Shown: in pieces, positions 11,737 to 23,059 of the stretch
How positions within the stretch are numbered: position 1 is the first letter of the stretch
Layout: each line of letters begins with the position of its first letter
Assembly (NCBI RefSeq): GCF_000004195.4
Contig: NC_030677.2
Location: 198,919,872 to 198,983,871 of the forward strand
DNA: 64,000 nt
Direction: 5' to 3'
Source of the DNA: Xenopus tropicalis
Lineage: Eukaryota > Chordata > Amphibia > Anura > Pipidae
Translations under genes and position numbers: made by a program
The notes under the pieces: generated by a model
What the model saw: only the letters and a program-made list of their open reading frames with translations
What the model was told of the DNA's origin: nothing
Databases searched by the model: none

Positions 11737-12453
11737 TGTTGTGGAACTACACCTCTCTTGCTGGTGTGCAAAATAAAAGTATAGAAAGCCAGAGGTTCTT
11801 GCAAGCAAAAGTAATAAAAGGCTTTATTGTCAAAGCCCCACAGGGTTATACTCACAGACAATTGAGGTAGCATAATAAAATGCAATCACAATAGAGCAAG
11901 GATCGGTGTCACCTCTGTGTGTGATAGATTTAAGCCTCACCTTCTAGGGTTTCTAACAAATGTGGCCTGGATTCTCTACAGCAGAAATGGATCAGGGAAA
12001 AGACTATAGCTTGAATCCCATTTCAGTACTAGGGTCTTTTCATTTAAGCTAGCTGAGCCTGGGGGGAGAGCTGCCTTCAGCTATCAATCCTTGTTGGAGC
12101 ACAGGCTGCTCTTTCTACCTATTCCTTATGTTCCCACAATGTGCTACAACAGTAACTATCCTGTAATTGACTAAACCTTATTCATAGGGGCTTTGTTCCC
12201 TGACTTACACTAGAAGGGTTTTCCCTCTAGGACACAACAGCTTCACTGGGCCTTGTTTACACCAGGCTCCCCAGACCCATCCACCTGGTTCAACAGATAA
12301 AGACCAAAGAGGAAGTACCACCCCTTTGCAAGCGCTACATTAAACTGTGACAGGAAGTGGTCACAAGCCTATGGGCCAACAATACAAATATGTAAGAGAA
12401 TAGAAAGTGTGAATTTGAAATCATAGAGGTTATTAACCCCATGGGTCCCTACA
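11737..12453 (-). mobile_element. Solo-LTR-like element 1 (LTR retrotransposon)
   Basis: Homologous to 31856-32647. Shared landmarks are the left end TGTTGTGGAACTACA, a GCCAGAGG block, a minus-strand AATAAA about 85 bp from the left end, a CTTTGCAAG block near the right, and the right end ATGGGTCCCTACA. Read on the minus strand it starts TGTAGGGACCCAT and ends near CA, with the poly(A) signal close to the 3' end, as expected of an LTR. There is no internal coding region beside it. I found no convincing target duplication, so the exact left edge is uncertain. Confidence 0.55.
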
Positions 12454-13285
12454 TAGCTTTTAATGCAAATCCTTTTGATTTATAAAAAAACAAAACCATT
12501 TTATTGTTGGTTAAATTGAATGTCCATGTGGAGAGTTCTTTCATGTTACCCTTGCAGCTTCTCCTGAATTATTCAGTGTCAGTATGGAAAGGGTTATGGA
12601 CTCATCCTCCCCTTATTTATTAGGTTGCTTTGGGTAACAGGACAACATCAGAGACCCTAGCAACCTTATTGCCATTCAAATGGCTGGACTGGAAGGTCTC
12701 GGGAAAAATAACGTCATTTATTGCCAAAAATCTGTCAAATTCCAGGGTGACCTTGTATAAAAATCCATTTAAGTAACAGCGAGTTATTTTTTCTATTTCT
12801 TTCTGTTTCCGTTTAAGCTTCTGGCACATCAAAGTGTGTTATTGTCTAATGCTGGCCATTTTACTTGCTGATCAAAGATCTTGTATTGCCTGAAGCGAGA
12901 CATATTCATGTTACCACAATACTGACTAATTTATCAGAATGTCAGGCAGAGAGCATTTTTTGCAACTTACGCATAGAAGTTTTGCATTTATTTCTTCCAT
13001 AACAGGAATATTTCTGGGAACTCTTGCTCTAAAATGCAACGATACAGGCCTAGAGTTGTTCCGCCACAGCTTTCAGCATCGCACTGACAGATATAGGTGT
13101 GTGAGAGAGAGATAGAGAGAATGTGTATGTATGGGAATGTGTGTAAGGGAGAGATTATGATTTTTATAGAGAAAGACGTAAGTGCTCAATTATGTCTACA
13201 AGCACTGTTGCGCTCCTGCACTTTTCCCCACAGCGAGTTGCAAGGAAAACTATACCCCCAGAATGAATGAATACTAAACCAACAG
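12454..13285. other. Unassigned intergenic DNA
   Basis: No feature supported except a short GA/GT-rich run near 13100-13150. Confidence 0.5.
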
Positions 13286-14107
13286 ATCCGAATTACAGAA
13301 AGGCCATCTCCTCTAGACTCCATTATAAGCAAAAAATTCGAATTTTTTAAAATGATTTCCTTTTTCTCTGTAATAGTAAAACAGTACCAGTACTTGATCC
13401 CAACTAAGATATAATTACCCCTTATTGGGGCAGAACAGCCCTATTGGGTTTATTTCATGGTTAAATGATTCCCTTTTCTCTGTAATAATAAAACAGTACC
13501 TGTACTTGATCCAAACTAAGATATAATTACCCCTTATTGGGGGCAGAACAGTCCTATTGGGTTTATTTAATGGTTAAATGATTCCCTTTTCTCTGTAATA
13601 ATAAAACAGTACCTGTACTTGATCCCAACTAAAATATAATTACCCCTTATTGGGGGAAGAACAGCCCTATTGGGTTTATTTCATGTTTAAATGATTCCCT
13701 TTTCTCTGTAATAATAAAACAGTACCTGTACTTGATCCCAACTAAGATATAATTACCCCTTATTGGGGGCAGAACAGCCCTATTGGGTTTATTTAATGGT
13801 TAAATGATTCCCTTTTCTCTGTAATAATAAAACAGTACCTGTACTTGATCCCAACTAAGATATAATTACCCCTTATTGGGGGCAGAACAGCCCTATTGGG
13901 TTTATTTAATGGTTAAATGATTCCCTTTTCTCTGTAATAATAAAACAGTACCTGTACTTGATCCCAACTAAGATATAATTACCCCTTATTGGGGCAGAAC
14001 AGCCCTATTGGGTTTATTCAATATTTAAATGATTTTTAGCAGACTTAAGTAATGGAGATCGAAATTATGGAAAGATTCCTTATCTGGAAAACACCAGGTC
14101 CTGAGCC
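13286..14107 (-). mobile_element. TA-MITE with 113-bp array, copy 2
   Basis: This copy is in the opposite orientation to copy 1, with about six monomers from 13360 to 14030. The left arm starts inside the element (GAATTACAGAAAGGCCATC) and the right arm ends near CACCAGGTCCTGAG. The outer CAGGTATGGGA termini are missing on both sides. Confidence 0.8.
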
Positions 14108-15934
14108 TTCTTAAAAATTGGGCACATATGGCACTCGCACTCCAAACACCAGAAATGACCACCAGATGGACTTCTGCGCAATTTTGTCTGATTTGCAACA
14201 TAACAGTTGCATTCGTTTTGGTTGCATCAGACAGCAATTGCCTCAAGCGCACATTTCTTGCATTTTGGGACGTAAATGAGTCCCGATAGCCTGGTTTGTG
14301 TATGTGCATGAAGGAAGGATTGTGTGTGTGTTTATATGTGTGTGTGGGGGGGGGTATGTGTAACACTATACTGAAACAGATGGTAACCTACACTTTGTAT
14401 TCAATGCTGATGGATAACCTTGGACTTGGCCGTAATCCCTGAAACTCCCAAGTATGTATTATATGGGATTCTCTCTGTTGGGCCCCTGCTGTGTTGGTGG
14501 GGGAAGGGTTAAGCACACTGAATTCACACACGCAGAACCTCATCTCACATAATCATGGTAAGTACAGTGCAAAGTGTATGCCCGGCTGTGCTATTATGCT
14601 CTCTCTCTGTAAATGCTGTGAGCATACAGAGCTGTTCCAACAAGCATTCTCCGCTCTTACCGCTTTATTAGTTCTGACCATTCCCCCACCAAGATCGTAC
14701 AAGGGCTTTGGGAGGGGAGATGGAGGGCTGGGGGGGGCACTTGGGTATGTGTAAAGTTGTAAATTCCCATAAGAACAAAATCTATGAAATATTAGAAATG
14801 AAGACGCATTTACTAACAATCTGATTTTTTATCCAAGACTTACCAGCTAAAACTTGTCAAGATCATATAGGAGTCAATGGAGTCTCTTCCTTTCCCCTTT
14901 TCCTTGTTTGCTTTCAAAACTTTAGAGGTTTTCTGATTTTTGACTCTGAGACTCAATTTCCCTTTAATAGGTTGGCCACAGTGTTATTGAACAATTCCAC
15001 CAGAAAAAAACAAAAGGGGTGGAGGGGGTGGGATGATCAGTTGCCATCTTGAGAGACTAGACACAATGCCAGGGACTTGATCCACTCCAGGTGCCCATGA
15101 CATTGAAGGAAGAGGCAGGGAAGGTGTCTATACTAGCTCTCCCTTAGCACTGCCAACCAATCCTGCACCCCCACGTAATGAGTCCCAGGGTTCCCTCCGC
15201 TCCCAGCACCTCCCCATAGTCCCGGGCACCCATTGTTACCCACTTTTCCAGATAGACTTTCAAGAGACTTCAAGAGGCAAAAAGGCAAAAATCTACAAGC
15301 TAGAAACCCTCTATAAAAGCCAGGGGAAAGCTAGAAACAAGAATACATCTATTCAGTCTTGTCTCAATACTTCTATTAGTCAATACATTAGTCAATTCAT
15401 ACAATACATTTCTCAATACATTAGTCAAATAAGGAAAAATACTGCAGCGATCAGAGCAGGTTAGTATCCCACTGGTTTATGGCTCCAGTTGGGTTTGGTT
15501 GCTCCTCGACTCTCTGGGAAATGACAAAACCTGCTTTGTTGTAATTAGATTTAGAAACAGAATGAATATATGAAATATATAAACGGGTTCCTCAATCTGT
15601 CAAATGACTGGCTGTGGGCCAGATGCAATATACACTATAGTGGCTTATGTAACTTATTTGTATTTATTGTAAATATTACAGTTTTTGAACAGCAGCACAT
15701 TCGGAGATTGGCATGTTATGATATACAATCTCTCTGCCAACTTGAATGTTTTTTAATGGAAGATAAATAAGAGTTAAATCGTTTGAGGTTTTGTTTGTGG
15801 ACTGGGCCAACATGTCGGCAAACAGGGTCCTGCTAAGTATGTGACTTTGGGTTTGGGAGCTGGATCTTATGAGTACATAACAACCACTGCAACCTGCAGC
15901 AATTAATATCCTCTTATTTGTGTCTGTAAATCAG
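14108..15934. other. Unassigned intergenic DNA
   Basis: Contains a TG/G-run microsatellite at about 14315-14360. Several 60-110-codon frames overlap on both strands without recognisable features. No gene supported. Confidence 0.5.
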
Positions 15935-16265
15935 CTTAGATTGTAAGCTCTGAGGGGCAGCGACCTCCTTCCTCTTGCTCCTTTATTACTTAACACTTAC
16001 CCCAATATGTATTAAAGGCACTAAGTTTGCCCAGGTTTAGTAACCCATAGCAACCAATGAGATGCTTGCTTATAAACAAGTGACCTATAAATGCCACCTG
16101 TTGATTGGTTGCTATAGGTTACTGCACCCGGGCAAACTTAGTGCCTTTCATTAAATACCCCCAATCTTTAATGAAATTGTACTTATTTGTGTTTATTATT
16201 GTAATGTTTATTCGATTAATATACTGTTCTGCTATACAGTGCTGTGTAAATAAAAATATTTCCTG
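15935..16265 (+). mobile_element. L2-like LINE 3' tail, plus orientation, interrupted
   Basis: The motif GATTGTAAGCTCTGAGGGGC at about 15940 opens an L2-like 3' region, which resumes after an inserted hairpin element and ends near CAGTGCTGTGTAAATAAAA at about 16250. It lies in the opposite orientation to the copies at 11.4 and 17.0 kb. Confidence 0.55.
16014..16148 (+). mobile_element. Short hairpin MITE inside the L2-like tail
   Basis: The arms AAAGGCACTAAGTTTGCCC (16014-16032) and its exact complement (16130-16148) enclose about 97 bp. The interior has a second stem (ATAGCAACCAATGAG near 16047, TGATTGGTTGCTAT near 16102). Flanks read TATT and CATT, so the target duplication is at most ATT. 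It splits the L2-like tail and is therefore younger. Confidence 0.7.
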
Positions 16266-16267
16266 TT

Positions 16268-16735
16268 TATTTGCTGCTGTGAGGGAATGCATTGAGAAAG
16301 GGGGCACGATACCTCGAAACATCGGCTTTTGTGAATGGCCCCTTAATTATTCAATGGCAGTGGGAAGGCTGCCCACGGCAAGCTGAATCATTCCTTTATT
16401 GTTGGTCTCTATCAGATTCCCGTAGGAGACGCAAGATGCCAAGCAATTATTGGTCGGAAGGTCGAGGGGTTGGTGAGTGCTCAGTTGTGATATTTTCTTT
16501 CCCATGAAAATGCTCAAGACATTCTTTTTTTCCTGTAGATTTAATATAATAGCCAAGCAACTAAAGGATCCAGATTTAAGAGCAGTAGAGAATTCTCCAA
16601 TGAATGTAGTGGCACAAAGATACACATTCACGTGCTTCTCTAATGTAGCCCCCTGTGGCGCCAATGGCCGCTTGGGATTGTATGAATTTTATACAATTGA
16701 ATTTGTCTGTAACCAATAAATATTTTTATGTATCA
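16268..16735 (+). other. Possible exon-like pair or relic of a transcribed repeat
   Basis: The segment 16268-16470 ends in GGTTG followed by GTGAGTG, a good 5' splice site. It is followed about 65 bp later by a pyrimidine tract and TAG (about 16535-16541). The second block ends in AATAAATATT near 16715. The first block also has the ACCTCGAAACATCGG style motif common in frog repeats, so a decayed repeat is as likely as a transcript. No protein homology recognised. Confidence 0.2.
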
Positions 16736-17018
16736 AGCTGCTAAATATGGCTGTCTAGACAATCATGTGCCCATTGATTTGATTGGACCTTTCCATGCCT
16801 GAACTCCTAGATTGGGAACGGCGGGAAAAACATCCATTTTTAGTTATAATTTATCTACTCAGTTCTCTGTAAGAACCTGTTTATATTGTGCTAAATACCA
16901 TTTTGAAACATATCTATTAAGGGGGGGGGGGGGTGCATCTTTTTTTCATGATTGTTTTTGCTCTAAATATCGATTTTGTGTGGAAAAAAGAAAGGTTGTA
17001 GTCAATGGCACATTATTA

Positions 17019-17190
17019 TTATTATTATTATTAGTAACATTTATTTATAAAGCGCCAACATATCCCGCAGCGCTGTACAATAAGTGGGTTTCATACATTG
17101 GACATACAGAGTAACATATAAAGCAATCAATAACCGATACAAGAGGTGAAGAGAGCCCTGCCCAAAAGAGCTTACAATCTTCAAGGAGAT
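17019..17190 (-). mobile_element. L2-like LINE 3' tail with (TTA)n end
   Basis: The microsatellite (TTA)n at 17019-17033 precedes GTAACATTTATTTATAAAGC and CCGCAGCGCTGTACAATAAG. On the minus strand this reads as a LINE tail ending in (TAA)n. It is nearly identical to 11403-11570, so the two insertions come from closely related source copies. Confidence 0.7.
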
Positions 17191-17549
17191 GTCCCTTTTA
17201 CAATTGGAAGATCTTTCTTTGCTTTGAATTTTGAGAGATTTTTAGCCTTTTGTGCGACGATGCGAAAGAGTCACAGTTATCATGCGACAAGTTGCAGTTT
17301 TGGTGACATTAATGCAAGTTTTTCCCGCACCAGATGTTTCGGCTCAGATGATCGGTAAGGTGATCTCTTCTTTGTCATGATTAAATAACAGGAGTGCGGA
17401 ATGCTGGCCAAAGACAAGGCTAAGCCCAAATAATAGGCATGTAGTAACCATTGTGTTTTAGGGGCTAACGGCTCAGTATAGTCACTTGCGTTTGCTTATT
17501 TATGGGCCTAAACTGGGCAAAAAAGTATTGGCTTTATTGTTTATTGGTA
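17191..17549. other. Unassigned DNA
   Basis: The stretch from 17180 (ACAATTGGAAGATC) resembles 34388 onward (ACAATTGGAAGATCTGTCTG), suggesting fragments of one more undefined repeat. No boundaries could be set. Confidence 0.35.
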
Positions 17550-18472
17550 CAGGTATAGGACCTGTTATCCAGAATGCTCGGGACCTGAGGTTTCCCGGAT
17601 AAGGGATCTTTCCATAATTTGGATCTCCATAACTTAAGTCTGCTAAAAATCATTTAAACATGAAATAAACCCAATAGGGCTGTTCTGCCCCCAATAAGGG
17701 GTAATTATATCTTAGTTGGGATCAAGTACAGGTACTGTTTTATTATTACAGAGAAAAGGGAATCATTTAACCATGAAATAAACCCAATAGGGCAGTTCTG
17801 CCCCCAATAAGGGGTAATTATATCTTAGTTGGGATCAAGTACAGGTACTGTTTTATTATTACAGAGAAAAGGGAATCATTTAACCATTAAATAAACCCAA
17901 TAGGACTGTTCTGCCCCCAATAAGGGGTAATTATATCTTAGTTGGGATCAAGTACAGGTACTGTTTTATTATTACAGAGAAAAGGGAATCATTTCACCAT
18001 TAAATAAACCCAATAGGACTGTTCTGCCCCCAATAAGGGGTAATTATATCTTAGTTGGGATCAAGTACAGGTACTGTTTTATTATTACAGAGAAAAGGGA
18101 ATCATTTAACCATTAAATAAACCCAATAGGGCTGTTCTGCCCCAATAAGGGGTAATTATATCTTAGTTGGGATCAAGTACAGGTACTGTTTTATTATTAC
18201 AGAGAAAAGGGAATCATTTAACCATTAAATAAACCCAATAGGACTGTTCTGCCCCCAATAAGGGGTAATTATATCTTAGTTGGGATCAAGTACAGGTACT
18301 GTTTTATTATTACAGAGAAAAGGGAATCATTTAACCATTAAATAAAGGAAAAAAGGAAAATCGTTTTTAAAAATTAGAATTTTTTGCTTATTATGGAGTC
18401 TATGGGAGATGGCCTTTCCGTAACTCGGAACTTTTTGGATAATGGGTTTCCAGATAAGGGATCCCATACCTG
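17550..18472 (+). mobile_element. TA-MITE with 113-bp array, copy 3 (both ends intact)
   Basis: It starts CAGGTATAGGACC after TA (17548-17549) and ends GGATCCCATACCTG before TA (18473-18474). The left arm includes CCCGGATAAGGGATC, and the right arm GGCCTTTCCGTAACTCGG with CCAGATAAGGGATC. About six monomers lie between 17660 and 18345. It is one of the best copies for defining the element: imperfect terminal inverted repeats, a TA duplication and no open frame of its own. Confidence 0.88.
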
Positions 18473-18579
18473 TATTGTGGGGCCACTTAAGGGAAAACTA
18501 TCCCCCAAACAATGTAGGTCTCTATAAAAAATAGATTGCATAAACAGCTCATATGTAAACCCCAATTAGCAAGGAGCAA

Positions 18580-18776
18580 ATTTATGTCAGCACTGAGAAA
18601 TTCTGCTTTTTGTTTTAGAAAAGTGACGCAAAAATATGACGCGACAAAAAATTTGACGCGTAAGGAAAAAGTCACGGTCAAGCGGTGGCTGCATTTCGCA
18701 CATTTCTCAGTCAGTTTCAGTTTCGCAAATTTTTCGGTGAAGCCGAATGGGACAGATTCGCTCATTGCTAATTTTA
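18580..18776 (-). mobile_element. Partial CGAA-rich hAT (TAGTGATGAGCGAA family)
   Basis: The right end reads GGACAGATTCGCTCATTGCTA (near 18756-18776), the inverted terminus of the family bounded at 41665-42045. The upstream GACGCGACAAAAAATTTGACG is typical of its interior. The left boundary is unclear. Confidence 0.55.
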
Positions 18777-18787
18777 ATATATATATA

Positions 18788-18828
<41 letters not shown>

Positions 18829-18834
18829 CATATA
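18777..18834. repeat. (TA)n microsatellite
   Basis: Near-perfect alternating TA with one TACTG interruption. It abuts the hAT terminus. The YIYI-type frames it creates are spurious. Confidence 0.95.
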
Positions 18835-18849
18835 TATAGCTATAGGGTT

Positions 18850-19620
18850 AGACTTGAAATAAAACATACTGGTATAAGGTGATCCCATACAAAGATGAAA
18901 ATCACAGGCAGCTTTCAGGACATTTCAGTCATTTTTCTAACCTTTAGAAGGGAGTTGGAATGTTTCTGAAAGATTGACGTGATTATGTTCTTAGTGTCAC
19001 CAAGTTCCATTTATGTTTCAATTCACAAGTGTCACCCTGCTACTTCTTGACTGACTAAGGCCATACAATGCCTTTACAATTTCCCAGCAATTACGTGGTT
19101 GATTTGTGGTCTGATGCAGGCAAGCAGCATTCTTTCCTTCCCAGATTCTATGTTTTCCTGGAAAATGCTGATATTTGCACTCCCCAAGTAAACATAAAAT
19201 CGGGGTTTTGATGTATTACATTATACCTATTAATTTATATACTATAGCAAACAAGGGAAAGGTTTGCTCACCAACAATTTTTAAACCATTAAGTGGGGGT
19301 GAAATGAGGCCGTGACCACAACATTCATATAGACAGAAACAAGAGGCTTCTGCACTCAGCCATTATTAATAAATATAGGTTTAAAATTAAGTAGTAAGCA
19401 CAACTTACACAACTTCTTTTTTGCTATAGTTTATACAGGAGCAGCGGCCAGCTCCATATTGTAGCTCCCACCCTTCCCAGCTGCAGTCAGGTGATCACAG
19501 TGGAGCCAATAAAAGGGCAACCATTTGGGGGTTTTACTCTTGAAAGCAAGTAAGTTGCAGGTAAAACTCAATCCCTTTGTTAAATGTATGTTGAAGCAGT
19601 AGAATTCTTAATGAATCAGA
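18850..19620. other. Unassigned intergenic DNA
   Basis: No gene or defined repeat recognised before the 31-bp minisatellite. Confidence 0.5.
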
Positions 19621-19627
19621 TGAAAGT

Positions 19628-20421
19628 GAGTGTAGGACTGGCCAGACCGGGGGTGAGTGAGTGTAGGACTGGCCAGACCGGGGGTGAGTGAGTGTAGGAC
19701 TGGCCAGACCGGGGGTGAGTGAGTGTAGGACTGGCCAGACCGGGGGTGAGTGAGTGTAGGACTGGCCAGACCGGGGGTGAGTGAGTGTAGGACTGGCCAG
19801 GCCAGACCGGGCGTGAGTGAGTGTAGGACCGGCCAGACCGGGGGTGAGTGAGTGTAGGACTGGCCAGACCGGGGGTGAGTGAGTGTAGGACTGGCCAGGC
19901 CGGGGGTGAGTGAGTGTAGGACTGGCCAGACCGGGGGTGAGTGAGTGTAGGACTGGCCAGGCCGGGGGTGAGTGAGTGTAGGACTGGCCAGACCGGGGGT
20001 GAGTTAGTGTAGGACAGGCCAGACCGGGGGTGAGTGAGTGTAGGACTGGCCAGACCGGGGTTGAGTGAGTGTAGGCCAGACCGGGGGTGAGTGAGTGTAG
20101 GACTGGCCAGACCGGGGGTGAGTTAGTGTAGGACAGGCCAGACCGGGGGTGAGTTAGTGTAGGACAGGCCAGACCGGGGGTGAGTGAGTGTAGGCCAGAC
20201 CGGGGGTGAGTGAGTGTAGGACCGGCCAGACTGGGGGTGAGTGAGTGTAGGACTGGCCAGACCGGGGGTGAGTTAGTGTAGGACAGGCCAGACCGGGGGT
20301 GAGTGAGTGTAGGACAGGCCAGACCGGGGGTGAGTGAGTGTAGGACCGGCCAGACCGGGGGTGAGTGAGTGTAGGCCAGACCGGGGGTGAGTGAGTGTAG
20401 GACCGGCCAGACCGGGGGTGA
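19628..20421 (+). repeat. 31-bp GC-rich minisatellite, about 25 copies
   Basis: The monomer is GTGAGTGAGTGTAGGACTGG followed by CCAGACCGGGG (31 bp). Length variants lack GACTG (GTAGGCCAGACC, near 20073, 20192 and 20371) or add a GGCCA unit near 19800. A GAGTTAGTGTAGGACAGG variant recurs near 20002, 20121, 20148 and 20271, hinting at multi-monomer duplication. The 308-codon minus frame is an artefact of a stop-free monomer. Confidence 0.95.
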
Positions 20422-20507
20422 CTGTGACACAATCCCTCTTTTGGTTAAAGGGAAGGCCATTGCTTGGCAGCTTAATGCTCAGAATGTCCTAATGTTCTAT
20501 ACATATT

Positions 20508-20540
20508 GGTGAGTGGGTGAGTGGGTGAGTGGGTGAGTGC
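20508..20540 (+). repeat. (GTGAGTGG)n microsatellite
   Basis: About four units of an 8-bp repeat, 90 bp beyond the 31-bp minisatellite and sharing its GTGAGTG core. Confidence 0.85.
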
Positions 20541-21689
20541 AGAGGGGCTCCTGTTGCTCTCTATATTAATATATATATGAACAAAAACAAGTAGAAATAC
20601 AGAATTACAGATTGCTAGCACTAGACAGGTACCTAATACTGTATAAAGTGACAGATACATGAGAAAAATGCTGATAGTGTTGGTTTCTGTTCTGTTTTTA
20701 TACCCCTGATAGAAATAGGCATTAGTTACACTAGATTGGTGCCTAATATACAGAGCTGTCATCCAGGGCCATGTCACGAGAGTGATAATGATCTACTCCA
20801 GGGCTTTTTGAGACCTTATTCCATGTTATTATTTAATCTAACACAGAATACTTTCACCTGAAGGGCGGGATGCCTGTGTGTGAGCAACTGTTGTGTTCAT
20901 GTTTGACATGCAGGAGAGATAGAATTCTACTGGAGCACAGCCCACAGGCAAATTACAACCATAGGACCCTGGGGAATACAGAGAAGGCATGTTGCAAGCA
21001 TGTATGTAAGCAAAAAATACACTAAACATGTTTTGATAATGTCTGGAACTCAAGCCAATTGTTTATCTGGAAATTCTGTCCATTATGGTCACATATTCAA
21101 GTCACTTGAGTGGGTGGGCCATGAAAAGTATATTTTTTTGTAAAGGTTTTTTGTAGGCTTGTGAAGTTAAGCTCTGGTGAGAACAAAATCATTAAGACTA
21201 GATGTTTGCTGCCCAATTTAAATGTCTCTGAGGGGCCCTATGGCAGACACCCAAGGGGGTGCTAAATATAGTGAGGGCAAGCTGGGAGCCAAAGAACAGC
21301 CCTACAAAGTGTAGGTAGAACATAGCATCCAGCTTACAGCATATAAAGCTTCCTTGGCTTTGGCTATCCATAGCGCATGAATAGGTTGTTATTATTATTA
21401 TTATTACATCATAGAAGAGTGAATGCTTTGTAGATATTTCAAGTTTTACATTTTTGTTATGTTTTGTAATGCGCAGAATTCACCCGTAGTGAGTCCAGCA
21501 GACGCCAAGGCTGGCACACACCAGAGAACATGCCTCCCAAAGGAGCAATTCCATTTCTTCTCTCTCTGAGATGAAAAGACTTGAATGTTTAACCAAAGAA
21601 GGGCATGTTTAGAGATCACTGGGTTTTCAAAGACTTTAATGTGTAAACAAAATTATTTATTAAATATACTTTGGATACGTCCCACTTAA
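20541..21689. other. Unassigned intergenic DNA
   Basis: A short (ATT)n run lies at about 21389-21405. Nothing else recognised. Confidence 0.5.
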
Positions 21690-22152
21690 ACAGCAAAGGG
21701 CCAATTCCAGTTTAATAAAAAAAACATTATTTAATGGTGTATCACATGAAAACCTATGGGTGAGATTCAGTTTGATGAGAGAAAAGTGTTTTTCTAGTAC
21801 AGGGCCAGATTCAATCAATGAGAAAACGTCATCTTATGGTTTATCATGTGAAAATTCATGGACAAGATTCAATTTGAGGAGAAAAAAACTTTTCTTCCAA
21901 TAGACGTCAAAAGATTTTTCACACAATAAATAGTGAGATAAGTTTTTCTGAATTGAATTGGATCTCAAATTGAATCTCATCCATGAGTTTTCATGTGATA
22001 AACCTTTTTTGCACTGAATTAAATCTAGCCCATTCTTTTTCCCATAGAGTTTTCATGTCATAAACAGCAAGTAAGTTTTCCTCGTTGAATTGCATCTGGC
22101 TCTATGGAATTAGGATTGAATTAGGAGATAAAATTGAATCAGAATCTGGCCC
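21690..22152. repeat. Low-copy repeat with alternating GATTCAATTTGA-type units
   Basis: Motifs of the form GATTCAATTTGAGG and TTTATCATGTGAAAA recur in both orientations (about 21771, 21806, 21853, 21969, 21990, 22054, 22127). The block starts with AGGGCCAGATTCAATC and closes with its rough inverse GAATCTGGCCC. Related fragments occur near 27480, 28990-29150 and 63680. It is probably an old MITE family, which I cannot name. Confidence 0.45.
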
Positions 22153-22159
22153 AAAGTAG

Positions 22160-22745
22160 GCATTCGGTAAACAACAATTTGGGGGCATGATTCTCTAAAC
22201 AGGGAATAATAACTATATAGGGGGACACTGGTTCTGGTGTATGTGAGAAAGAAAGGTGGTGCCCCCCTAAAGGTTATTCATGCCATGCATGTTCTACACC
22301 AAGTGATTTGTACATTTTATTTGGTTGGAGAGCTTTCCTCTTACCTTGGGCTGACTTTGCGTAGTGGCCAGACTGTGGAGGTTTGGAGCACTTACATATG
22401 AACTGAATACTTTTGGCAAGTAAAGAATACAGAGATTATTCAGATTTTACATCTAAAAATCAAAGCACGTCAAGGCACGTCATTACTGGGTTGTGCCTCC
22501 AGGTACGATCAAAGATACTGCAGATACAATTGGGGATGTGGGAAAGTACCTGCTATTATTGCAAAACAAGGAGTGGACTCATTGTTAGATGATTTACCAG
22601 AATGGTTTGGGTTGTCCTTTACAGACATTATGGACATGAGTGCAAAGAGTACTAAGGGCTGCAAAAATGCTCCCATTAGGGGTCACTTGGTCTCTGCACC
22701 TTCAACTAAATAACAAAATCCAGAGTGAGGTACAGAGCCTGCACC
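22160..22745. other. Unassigned intergenic DNA
   Basis: No feature supported. Confidence 0.5.
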
Positions 22746-22753
22746 CCTTAACT

Positions 22754-23059
22754 CAGTGATCCCCAACCAGTGGCTCAGGGTCAACACGTTGCTCCCCAAC
22801 CCCTTGGATGTTGCTCTCAGTGCCCCCAAACCAGGTAGTTATTTTTGAATTCCTGACTTGGGGGCAAGTTTTGGTTGAATAAAAACAAGATTTCCTACCA
22901 AATAAAGCCCCTGTAAGCTGATAGGGTGCATAGAGGCCCCTAATAGCCAATCACAGCCCTTATTTGGCTCCTCCATGAACTTTTATGGTGCTTGTGTTGC
23001 TCCCCAAGTCTTTTTACATTTGATTGTGGCTCACGAGTAAGAAAGGTTGGGGATCCCTG
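22754..23059 (+). mobile_element. hAT MITE (CCCCAACC family), copy a
   Basis: An exact 8-bp target duplication CCTTAACT lies at 22746-22753 and 23060-23067. The termini are CAGTGATCCCCAACC and GGTTGGGGATCCCTG, which fits the hAT superfamily. It is 306 bp long and non-autonomous. Its 65-codon minus frame recurs in other copies because the copies are homologous, not because it is a gene. Confidence 0.93.

Noticed and set aside
18777..18834. TA-rich stretch as a promoter TATA region
   Set aside because: Simple (TA)n microsatellite next to a hAT end; no transcript evidence.
19534..20460. 308-codon minus frame of SPPVWPVLHSLTPGLA-type repeats
   Set aside because: By-product of the 31-bp minisatellite; length variants shift the frame freely, and there is no promoter or splice context.
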